Shown piece by piece: positions 1 to 6,900 of a stretch of DNA of 13,346 nucleotides; position 1 is the stretch's first letter; every line of letters begins with the position of its first letter. This DNA is from Bacillota bacterium (GTDB lineage: Bacteria > Bacillota > GCA-003054495 > Carboxydocellales > JAJZTU01), in assembly GCA_021848765.1 (NCBI GenBank), contig JAJZTU010000064.1:1-13346 (forward strand). Reading direction: 5' to 3'. A program made the translations under genes and the position numbers. The notes below the pieces were generated by a model that was not told where the DNA came from, searched no databases, and saw only the letters and a program-made list of their open reading frames with translations.

Positions 1-286
1 TGCCAGTAAGGCCGGGGTAATCCAGTTGACCAGGGCCCTGGCCCTGGAGTGGGCCCGTTACCGCATTAATGTCAATGCCATAGGCCCCGGGTACATCAGG
101 ACAGATTTGAACAAAAAAGAATTGGAAAATGAAAAGGTATACCAGAGCATTGTCAGCCGGATACCCTTCCGGACTTTGGCCAAAGAGGATGACCTTTCAG
201 GAGCGCTGATTTATCTCGCCTCTGAGGCATCAGATTATGTCACCGGCCACACCCTGTTTGTAGACGGCGGGTGGCTGGCCAATTGA
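1..286 (+). CDS. Short-chain dehydrogenase/reductase, C-terminal part (5' truncated by window)
   Basis: NAD(P)-dependent oxidoreductase of the classical SDR family; only the last 94 residues are present, in the frame whose first full codon is base 2. The first residues, ASKAGV, are the end of the SDR active-site motif YxASK, so the catalytic Lys is here and the Tyr lies just upstream of base 1. The following NVNAIGPGYIRTDL is the usual SDR segment that shapes the cofactor and substrate site. The end, GHTLFVDGGWLAN, resembles FabG and gluconate 5-dehydrogenase-like SDRs, but the substrate cannot be told from this fragment. An internal TTG at 26 is not a sensible start because the SDR motif continues upstream of it. 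The stop is 19 bp before the next SDR start, so the two genes are almost certainly co-transcribed. Confidence 0.9.
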   Translation, partial: ASKAGVIQLTRALALEWARYRINVNAIGPGYIRTDLNKKELENEKVYQSIVSRIPFRTLAKEDDLSGALIYLASEASDYVTGHTLFVDGGWLAN

Positions 287-305
287 TAGATGGGAGGTAG
301 TAAAG

Positions 306-1058
306 ATGAAACTGGAAGGTAAAGTAGGCATTGTCACCGGGGCAGGCCGGGGAATCGGCCGGGGGATTGCTTTGGCGCTGGCCAAGGAGGGAGCTGCGGT
401 GGTTGCGGCTGATATCGACAGTGCCAGTGCGGAAAATGTGGCCAAAGAAATTGAGCAGATGGGCAACCAGGCCATGGCCGCCCAAGTTGATATTACCAAG
501 AGTTCGGAAGTAAATGCCATGGTGGCCAAAGCCCTGGCTGCCTATGGGAAAATCGACATACTGGTCAATAATGTCGGGTGGAATAAGGTGCAGCCATTTG
601 TAAACGGCACCGAGGAATTCTGGGAAAAGGTTATTGCCATTAACTTAAAGGGTCCGGTTATCTGTTGCCGGGCAGTAATCGATAATATGATTCAGAATAA
701 CTACGGCAAAATTATCAATATTTCTTCCGACGCCGGGCGGGTAGGTTCAACCGGTGAATCCATCTATTCCGCTGCCAAAGGCGGAGTAATTGCTTTTACC
801 AAGACCCTGGCCAGGGAAATGGCCCGCTATAAAATAAACGTCAACTGCATTTCACCCGGTCCAAGCGATACCCCGTTTTTCGCCTCGGTTGCCGAGGAAA
901 ATCCCAAACTGATGGAAGCGGTTAAAAAGGGTATTCCCTGGCGGCGGCTGGGCCAGCCGGAAGATATCGCCAATACGGTGGTCTTTCTGGCCTCTGACGG
1001 AGCCGAATATATTACCGGGCAGACCCTGAGTGTCAGCGGGGGTTTGACTATGGTTTAG
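306..1058 (+). CDS. Short-chain dehydrogenase, 2-hydroxycyclohexanecarboxyl-CoA dehydrogenase (BadH)-like
   Basis: Complete 250-residue SDR, the normal family length, predicted to oxidise a secondary alcohol (or reduce the ketone) with NAD(P) in the cytoplasm. Seen: cofactor motif TGAGRGIG at residues 11-18, NNVG at 88-91 (NNAG in most relatives), Asn113, and the catalytic set Ser141, Tyr154 and Lys158 in YSAAK. The segment SSDAGRVGSTGESIYSAAKGG (140-160) and the end ITGQTLSVSGGLTM are, from memory, close to BadH, which oxidises 2-hydroxycyclohexanecarboxyl-CoA in anaerobic cyclohexanecarboxylate breakdown. A generic FabG-like or 3-hydroxyacyl-CoA dehydrogenase role remains possible. GGGAGGT at 292-298, 7 nt before the ATG, supports this start. 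An SDR precedes it and an enoyl-CoA hydratase follows, which favours an acyl-CoA substrate. Confidence 0.88.
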   Translation: MKLEGKVGIVTGAGRGIGRGIALALAKEGAAVVAADIDSASAENVAKEIEQMGNQAMAAQVDITKSSEVNAMVAKALAAYGKIDILVNNVGWNKVQPFVNGTEEFWEKVIAINLKGPVICCRAVIDNMIQNNYGKIINISSDAGRVGSTGESIYSAAKGGVIAFTKTLAREMARYKINVNCISPGPSDTPFFASVAEENPKLMEAVKKGIPWRRLGQPEDIANTVVFLASDGAEYITGQTLSVSGGLTMV

Positions 1059-1138
1059 AGCTGCGGTTTTAAGGTATGGTTTGAGGCATGGTCTTGAATT
1101 ACAGTTGGGAAGTACGGTTTAGAGGTATGGTCTGGGGG
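1049..1138 (+). repeat. Degenerate 13-bp tandem repeat, about 7 units, in the SDR-hydratase spacer
   Basis: Units begin at 1049, 1062, 1075, 1087, 1100, 1113 and 1126; each is 13 bp except the third, which is 12 bp. The approximate consensus is TATGGTTTAGAGG. Units 1, 3 and 6 match it almost perfectly (TATGGTTTAGAGC, TATGGTTTGAGG, TACGGTTTAGAGG), unit 7 matches 10 of 13, and units 2, 4 and 5 are weaker at 8-9 of 13. The first unit contains the last codon and TAG stop of the upstream SDR. The last unit ends in the G-run that serves as ribosome binding site of the hydratase. The array looks like slippage or duplication that expanded the end of the SDR gene. Confidence 0.7.
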
Positions 1139-1144
1139 GTAGCA

Positions 1145-1933
1145 ATGATGGAAAGAGGTTATGAATTTCTCAGGTGTGTCAGGGAAGATTTCCTGGCTAT
1201 AGTAACTATTGACCGCCCGCCGGTGAACGCCCTGAGTAAGCAGGTGTTATTGGAGCTGCAGGAAGTCTTGGCTGCTTGGGCAGCAGACCTGGAAATCCGG
1301 GTTGTTATTGTAACCGGGGCGGGTAACAAAGCCTTTGTTGCCGGGGCTGACATTGGCGGCTTAGCGGACTTGACACCCGCTACGGGTAAACAGCTTAACC
1401 GGGTATTCCAAAGCACCTTCAACCAGATTGCGGATTTTTCCAGGCCGGTGATTTGTGCTGTTAACGGCCTGGCGTTTGGCGGGGGTTGCGAATTGGCCCT
1501 GGCTTGTGATCTCAGAGTCGCTGCCGAAAGCGCCAGGTTCGGCCTGACTGAGGTAAACCTGGGGCTTATTCCCGGCGGTGGCGGCACTGTGCGGCTGCCC
1601 CGGATAATTCCGGTAGGAATGGCGAAAGAGCTGATTTTTTCCGGCAGGCATATTAACGCTGACGAGGCCGAAAAAATCGGTCTGGTTAACCGGGTTGTTC
1701 CGGAAGGTGAGGTCCTGGACGCCGCCAGGGAAATCGGCCGGCGAATTGCCGGTAAAGGCCCGGTAGCGGTGGAACAGGTGAAAAAAGCAATTAACCGTGG
1801 GCTGGATTTACCCCTTAGCGAGGCTATGGATTTGGAAGCAGACTTAAGCGCACGCTGCTTCGGAACTGCCGATTTTCAGGAAGGCGTCAAGGCTTTCTTT
1901 GCCAAACGGACGCCAAATTTTAACGGGCGGTAA
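1145..1933 (+). CDS. Enoyl-CoA hydratase/isomerase (crotonase family)
   Basis: Complete 262-residue crotonase-fold enzyme predicted to add water across the 2,3 double bond of an enoyl-CoA in beta-oxidation or a related CoA-ester pathway. Seen: the oxyanion-hole segment AFVAGADI (residues 63-70), the second segment NGLAFGGGCELALACD (107-122) with Glu116, and TEVNLGLIPGGGG with Glu136. These two glutamates are the acid/base pair of true hydratases; isomerases and hydrolases of the family usually lack one. An ATG at 1088 opens the same frame, but the 19 extra residues would be encoded by the spacer tandem repeat and resemble no crotonase N-terminus. ATG at 1145 or 1148, after GGGGGGT (1134-1140), gives the normal length and N-terminus. 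It lies 86 bp after the BadH-like SDR and probably belongs to its operon. The true substrate is not determinable. Confidence 0.92.
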   Translation: MMERGYEFLRCVREDFLAIVTIDRPPVNALSKQVLLELQEVLAAWAADLEIRVVIVTGAGNKAFVAGADIGGLADLTPATGKQLNRVFQSTFNQIADFSRPVICAVNGLAFGGGCELALACDLRVAAESARFGLTEVNLGLIPGGGGTVRLPRIIPVGMAKELIFSGRHINADEAEKIGLVNRVVPEGEVLDAAREIGRRIAGKGPVAVEQVKKAINRGLDLPLSEAMDLEADLSARCFGTADFQEGVKAFFAKRTPNFNGR

Positions 1934-2081
1934 GAGCGACCTGGAAGCCATGCGGATTCCCGGAACATCAAAGCTGACGATACCGGACGGGTATGACAGA
2001 GAACGTTAGGACGCCAACGAATCAGCAACCAGGGCCTATGAATTAGCCTTAAAGGACGCAAGGGTTTTTTCTCTACAAACT

Positions 2082-2118
2082 GCCCATCAATTGTCTACAT
2101 GTTAGATAATTGATGGGC
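2082..2118. repeat. 15-bp inverted repeat (hairpin or operator) upstream of tetR
   Basis: The left arm GCCCATCAATTGTCT (2082-2096) and right arm AGATAATTGATGGGC (2104-2118) are complementary at 14 of 15 positions, and the remaining pair is G-T in RNA. The loop is 7 nt (ACATGTT). The stem is long enough to act as a terminator for the operon upstream, but it is followed only by CTTTAAATG rather than a T tract. It ends 8 bp before the candidate -35 box at 2127, a place where a TetR-type regulator could bind symmetric DNA. The sequence alone does not decide between the two roles. Confidence 0.7.
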
Positions 2119-2126
2119 TTTAAATG

Positions 2127-2154
2127 TTGACAAAAAGTGGATTTACAAAAGAAT
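2127..2154 (+). promoter_or_regulatory. Candidate sigma-A promoter for tetR
   Basis: TTGACA at 2127-2132 is a consensus -35 box. With a 16-bp spacer the best -10 is AAGAAT (2149-2154), 4 of 6 matches, so this is a half-convincing promoter. A second candidate is TTGCCA at 2161-2166 with TAAATT at 2184-2189, spacer 17. The two -35-like boxes sit in near-identical 12-mers, GTTGACAAAAAG (2126) and GTTGCCAAAAAG (2160), 34 bp apart. The stretch is clearly AT-rich, as expected of a promoter region. Confidence 0.35.
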
Positions 2155-2265
2155 TTACTGTTGCCAAAAAGATGAAATCATGATAAATTAAACACAGAGT
2201 AAAAATGAACGACGTACAAAATAAAACGATGCACAGAAGAGAACTGCGTTCAAGGGAGTGAAACC

Positions 2266-2886
2266 ATGAGCATAAAAGAGGCACCCGGAGGAAGCCGAGT
2301 TGAGCGAAAAAAGGAAGAGACCAAAAAGAAGATTATTGCTGTGGCAATGAAATTGTTTGGGGAACGCAGTTTCGATGGGACCACTATGGAGCAGATAGCC
2401 AGGGAGGTTGACATTGCCAAAGGGACCCTTTACAATTACTTCCCCGCCAAGGAAGCAATCATTGACGAATACATTAAGCGGTCTTTCAGGGAAAAAAATT
2501 CCGAAAGAATCCTGCAGCTGCAGAAAATGCCTGATACCCGGTCACGTATGATTCTAATTTTTAGTGAGTTAATGAAAGGGATGCAGGCGCACAAGGATTT
2601 TTTCGAAAAGTACATTGTTTACCGGATGCAGAATATGGTTTCTTTCCACGTGGATGAAAGTGAGAAGAGTGGTCTATACCTGCTGGCCATCAAAATAATC
2701 GAACTCGGTCAAGAAAGTGCCGAAATCCGAGATGATTTGCCGCTCTATGTATTGGAAGACCTGTTCGAGTTTGCTTTTATCGAAGTAGTGAAGCAGTTTT
2801 ACATGGAGCGGGAAAAGTTCAAGGTCCGCGATGCCATAGAGCAGTGTGTGGATCTTTTTATGAATGGGGTCAAACGTGAAACTTAG
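2266..2886 (+). CDS. TetR/AcrR-family transcriptional regulator
   Basis: Complete 206-residue one-component regulator of normal family length, predicted to bind a palindromic operator as a dimer and release it on binding a small ligand. The N-terminal DNA-binding domain is clear: KKKIIAVAMKLFGERSFDGTT (residues 20-40), then the helix-turn-helix TMEQIAREVDIAKGTLYNYF (40-59) and the usual PAKEAI. Residues 70-206 form a helical ligand-binding domain whose ligand cannot be read from sequence. The ATG is supported by AGGGAG at 2253-2258, 7 nt upstream. An esterase gene begins 44 bp after the stop with no terminator between, so the regulator probably controls itself and that enzyme. The inverted repeat at 2082-2118 is a candidate operator. 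Confidence 0.93.
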   Translation: MSIKEAPGGSRVERKKEETKKKIIAVAMKLFGERSFDGTTMEQIAREVDIAKGTLYNYFPAKEAIIDEYIKRSFREKNSERILQLQKMPDTRSRMILIFSELMKGMQAHKDFFEKYIVYRMQNMVSFHVDESEKSGLYLLAIKIIELGQESAEIRDDLPLYVLEDLFEFAFIEVVKQFYMEREKFKVRDAIEQCVDLFMNGVKRET

Positions 2887-2930
2887 AAGAAAGTTTAAAA
2901 ATTACAATATTATTTATAAGGGGGATAAAA

Positions 2931-3863
2931 ATGACCAGTCTGCGAGCTCGTATTTTCAAATTCTTATTACAAAACCGTCATTTGCTGCGTTTTCGCCTGA
3001 AAAGGGAAACTATTGACTGGAATAACTATGAATCGATACTCCGTTTCCGCCAAAATGTTGAAGCAGGTGCTGGTAAATTCGGCAAGCTGCCGATCGGAAT
3101 CGAAGTATTGCCTGTAACCATCAATGACATTCCGGCCGAATGGATTCTTCCTTCCCAAGCAACAAAAGACAAAATAATTCTATATTTTCATGGTGGCGGA
3201 TATGTGTCTGGTACATGCCGGGCTCACCGGTCGATTGTTGCCAAGTTTGTTAAAGGTAGTGAAGTAGGTGCACTACTGTTTGAGTATCGTTTGGCCCCCG
3301 AGCATCCTTATCCTGCTGCCCTCGAGGATTCGGTAACAGCGTATCGCTGGTTGTCAGCCCAAGGTATTTCGCCTTCTAATATCGTCTTTGTGGGAGATTC
3401 CGCCGGCGGAGGTTTATGTTTAGCCACGTTACTTGCCCTCCGGGATCAAGGCATTCCCCTTCCCGCAGCAGCGGTGGCGTACTCCCCCGTGACCGATTTT
3501 AAGTGTACCGGGGAATCCTACCGAACTAAAGCTAAAGTATGTCTAGCCCCTGAGGGGACAGCACCGGCTTTTGCCAAACATTACGCTGGAGATAATGACC
3601 CTGGCCTGCCGTATATATCTCCTCTTTATGGGGATCTTCACGGGCTTCCACCCCTGCTTATCTATGTCGGCGAAGATGAAACCCTTCTTGATGACTCAAC
3701 CCGGTTTGCCGAAAAAGCGAAAGATGCAGGTGTTGATATCACATTGAAGGTTGGGGAGGGGATGTTTCATTGTTATCCTGCCATGGCTCCCCTTTTTCCG
3801 GAGGCAACCCAGGCAATGGAGGAAATTTGTACTTTTATTAAAAAAAATCACCTGAACCCCTGA
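2931..3863 (+). CDS. Alpha/beta hydrolase, hormone-sensitive-lipase (family IV) esterase
   Basis: Complete 310-residue carboxylic-ester or lactone hydrolase of the HSL/Abhydrolase_3 type. Seen: oxyanion-hole motif HGGGY (residues 87-91), nucleophile elbow GDSAGGG (155-161) with Ser157, the probable catalytic Asp249 in GEDETLLDD, and His280 in GMFHCYP, so the triad is complete and in the right order. The first 20 residues are basic and hydrophobic (FKFLLQNRHLLRFRL), an amphipathic N-terminal cap segment rather than a cleavable signal, so the enzyme is probably cytoplasmic or loosely membrane-associated. Relatives are often annotated as monoterpene epsilon-lactone hydrolase or acetyl esterase; the substrate is unknown. 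AGGGGG at 2919-2924, 6 nt before the ATG, supports the start. It probably shares a transcript with tetR. Confidence 0.93.
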   Translation: MTSLRARIFKFLLQNRHLLRFRLKRETIDWNNYESILRFRQNVEAGAGKFGKLPIGIEVLPVTINDIPAEWILPSQATKDKIILYFHGGGYVSGTCRAHRSIVAKFVKGSEVGALLFEYRLAPEHPYPAALEDSVTAYRWLSAQGISPSNIVFVGDSAGGGLCLATLLALRDQGIPLPAAAVAYSPVTDFKCTGESYRTKAKVCLAPEGTAPAFAKHYAGDNDPGLPYISPLYGDLHGLPPLLIYVGEDETLLDDSTRFAEKAKDAGVDITLKVGEGMFHCYPAMAPLFPEATQAMEEICTFIKKNHLNP

Positions 3864-3885
3864 TACACGGGGGTTTAGTCTTTTC
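3855..3885 (+). terminator. Probable Rho-independent terminator after the esterase
   Basis: AACCCC (3855-3860) pairs with GGGGTT (3870-3875) around a 9-nt loop, followed by TAGTCTTTTC. The stem includes the last esterase codons and the loop contains the TGA stop. It is short and its T tract is interrupted, so strength is probably moderate. It separates the tetR-esterase unit from the glucan synthase gene. Confidence 0.5.
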
Positions 3886-3983
3886 TGCGGCAACAGGAAA
3901 CGGCAAGCCTTTTTCATTGCCTATATAAATACCCAAAGGGGGCATACTAATTCAGAAAAAAATTTACTTAATGGTGATTGATA
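3864..3983 (+). promoter_or_regulatory. Leader of the glucan synthase gene
   Basis: This 120-bp stretch must hold the promoter if the glucan synthase is transcribed separately. A TATATAAAT element at 3922-3930 could be a -10 box, but no good -35 is seen at the right distance. AAAGGGGG (3935-3942) looks like a strong ribosome binding site yet lies 41 nt before the ATG, with no ATG, GTG or TTG at a usable distance. The site that fits the start is the weaker GGTGA at 3973-3977, 6 nt before ATG 3984. Confidence 0.35.
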
Positions 3984-6900
3984 ATGAACAATAGCCTCCT
4001 TGGTCCCGAAGATATAGAAAAACACGCAGTGGAAATAGCCAAAGGCCATATAGTCGGAGGAAAGACAAGGTTTCCCGGATGGTTGGTGACCCGGCTGAGC
4101 AGTAGTTATAAAAATATTTTAGAAGTCTATAAAACCATCAACAGGGAGACAGGCGGGGGACTACCCTTATCTCCTACAGATGAGTGGCTGCTTGACAATT
4201 TTTACATTATAGAAGAACAGGTTAAAGACATTAAACAAAATCTTTTCAAAAAGTACTGTTTCCAACTGCCCTTGCTTAAAAATGGCCAAATGAAAAATTA
4301 TCCCAGGGTATATGCCCTTGCTTTGGAGTTGGTTACCCATACTGACGGTAGTATTGACGAAAAAACCTTGGTTAACTTTACCAGGGCTTATCAATCCCGG
4401 CAGCCACTCGCTATGGGTGAATTATGGGTCATGTCCGCTATGCTGAGAATAGCACTGATTGAGAAGATCAGCCATATTTGTCATCAGCTCAACACGCATT
4501 ACCAACAAAGGCACGAGGCTGAACATTTGGCAGACCTCATCATTAGCGCTGCCGATAAAGGTGATAATGAGGTCCAAAGCATACTTAATGAACAGATGGT
4601 GAATAAAGCCGGTGTCAGCCCTGCTTTCCTGGAATTTCTGGTGCAAAAGCTAAGAAAACAAGGGAACAAGACCGCAGCTCTGATTGGATATATTGACGGT
4701 CAACGGGCAGAACAGGAAACTTCTTTAGAAGAGTTAATTAATCTGGAGCATCAGATGCAAGCGGCCAGACAGGTTGCTATGGGCAATTCCATAACCGGTT
4801 TACGGATGATTGCAGCTATTGACTGGAGTGAAATTTTTGAGTCATTAAGTCAGGTGGAAGAAATTCTGAGGCGGGACCCAGCCGGTTATTACAATCAGAT
4901 GGATTTTGAATCCAGAGATCATTACCGTCATGTTATCGAAAAAATCTCCAGTTTTTTTGATATTTCCGAAATTAATGTTGCCGAGCTGGCTTTAGAATGT
5001 GCCAGGGAAGCCACTGAGTATACTAACCGGGATCCGATAAGCAAAACTAACCGGGACCCGCTGCGGCATGTAGGTTATTATCTGATAGATTCCGGAAGAA
5101 AGACGCTGGAGAAGCGAATTGGCGTTAAATCCGGTGGGATTACAGCAATCTTTGGTTTTTTAAAAGGGTATCCTTATACTGTTTACTTTGGTTGTATCGC
5201 TTTTATTACCCTGGCCGTTACCGCCCTTTTCCTGAGGTATGCAGTTAACCAGGGAGTTCTGTCGCCTTTTTTATTGTTTTTAATTGGGCTTGTGCTCTTA
5301 ATACCTGTAAGTGATCTTGCGATTAACACAGTTAATTTCGCAGTAAGTCATATCTACGCACCGACTGTATTACCCAAATTAGAGTTAAAAGAGGGTATTT
5401 CCGGGGAAAACAGCGCCATGGTAATTATTCCAACCCTCTTGCCCAATGAAAAGAGGGTCAAGGAACTGTTAGAGAAGTTAGAGATTTATTACCTGGCCAA
5501 TAAAGAGGATAATCTTTATTTTGCCTTGGTTGGCGATTTTAAGGATGCGGATTCTCCGGAGATGGCTGATGATCCCCAAATTATTGATATCGCGTTAAAG
5601 GGTATCAATGATTTAAACCGGCGTTATTCCAAAGCCAAAACAATTTTCTATTATTTTCACAGAGAACGGCGGTACAATCCGGCCCAGAATCAATGGATGG
5701 GTTGGGAACGGAAAAGAGGGGCGATCATTGAATTAAATGATTTGTTAAGGGGGTCTGAGAATACCGGATACAAGACACTTAGCAGTGAAATATCCCTGAT
5801 ACCTGCTGTTAAGTACATAATAACCCTTGATGCGGATACCAATCTTCCCATGGGCGCTGCCAAAAAACTTATCGGAACCATGGACCATCCTTTAAACCAG
5901 CCCGTAATCGACTGGGATAGGAGAATAGTTGTGAAAGGACATGGGATACTTCAACCTCGGATAGGGGTAAGTATTGACAGTGCTAACAAAACCCTCTTTA
6001 CCAGGATTTTTGCCGGACAGGGGGGGATTGACCCCTATACCACAGCTATTTCCGATGTTTATCAGGATCTCTTCAATGAAGGGATTTTTACGGGAAAAGG
6101 TATTTATGAACTGGATACTTTTCAAAGTTTACTTAAAGACACCATACCGGAAAACAGTGTGTTAAGCCATGACCTTTTAGAAGGAAGTTATCTACGGGCA
6201 GGCCTGGTTACCGATATCGAATTAATCGACGGTTATCCCGCCCGCTATAATTCATTTTCCATGCGGCTGCACCGGTGGGTAAGGGGAGACTGGCAGCTTA
6301 CCCCCTGGTTGGCTGCCATGACAAAAGACAGACAGGGACAGTGGAGGAAGAATCCTCTTAATGCCTTGTCCAAGTGGAAGATAATCGATAATCTGAGAAG
6401 AAGTCTGTTAAACCCAGCCTTATTTAGTTTAATCGCCCTTGGATTTGCAGTCCTGCCCGGCAGCAGTATGGTCTGGCTGGGGTTAGCCCTTGTGGTCATC
6501 GCCTTCCCGGCGATAACCTATTTAGCAGGGGGAATTCTTGCCAAAAGGTACCCTTTGATGGAGGGGACCAGGGCTCAAACTGTTATTGCCGGGGTTAGAG
6601 CCAGCCTTTACCAGGCCGGCCTCCAATTTTGCTTTATAGCTTATCAGGCTTATTTAATGGTTGATGCTATAGTCAGGACCTTAGGCCGGGTCTTGGTTAC
6701 CAGGAAGAATTTACTGGAGTGGATTCCGGCAGCTGATCTGGAAGCTTTACTAAAAAATGACTTACCTACTTTCTATAAAAAAATGCTTGTTTCTCCTTTA
6801 TTGGGGTTATTGGTTTTAGGGTTAGCGATTTTGCGGCCAAATAACGGCCTTGAGCTTGCCATGGCGGCTGTAGTCTTTGGTCTCTGGACCGGTGCGCCTT

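Larger units (their letters stand above)
1934..2265. other. 332-bp intergenic region between hydratase and tetR
   Basis: No complete gene is visible. Bases 1934-2060 resemble the coding DNA upstream in composition. One frame reads 19 codons from ATG 1950 to TAG 2007, then 31 open codons to TAG 2103, giving peptides such as ATRAYELALKDARVF; I do not recognise them, and this may be a decayed gene end or chance. A T6 run at 2065-2070 follows only a weak 4-bp stem (CCTT 2047-2050 with AAGG 2060-2063), so it is at best a poor terminator for the hydratase operon. A strong inverted repeat (2082-2118) follows. From 2119 the sequence is AT-rich and probably carries the tetR promoter. Confidence 0.6.

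Noticed and set aside
1088..1144. Longer N-terminus for the hydratase from ATG 1088
   Set aside because: The extra 19 residues come from the 13-bp repeat, look nothing like a crotonase N-terminus, and lack a suitable ribosome binding site; 1145/1148 has a G-run at the right distance.
1159..1587. 142-codon open frame on the minus strand opposite the hydratase
   Set aside because: It lies wholly inside a clear enzyme gene, has low-complexity Ala/Ser/Pro composition, and shows no recognisable domain; a shadow frame.
3922..3930. TATATAAAT as a firm promoter for the glucan synthase
   Set aside because: No acceptable -35 at 16-18 bp upstream, so it is mentioned only as a weak candidate in the leader entry.
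3971..3994. Leader peptide MVIDNEQ overlapping the glucan synthase start
   Set aside because: Only seven codons, no ribosome binding site before ATG 3971, and no coding signal.
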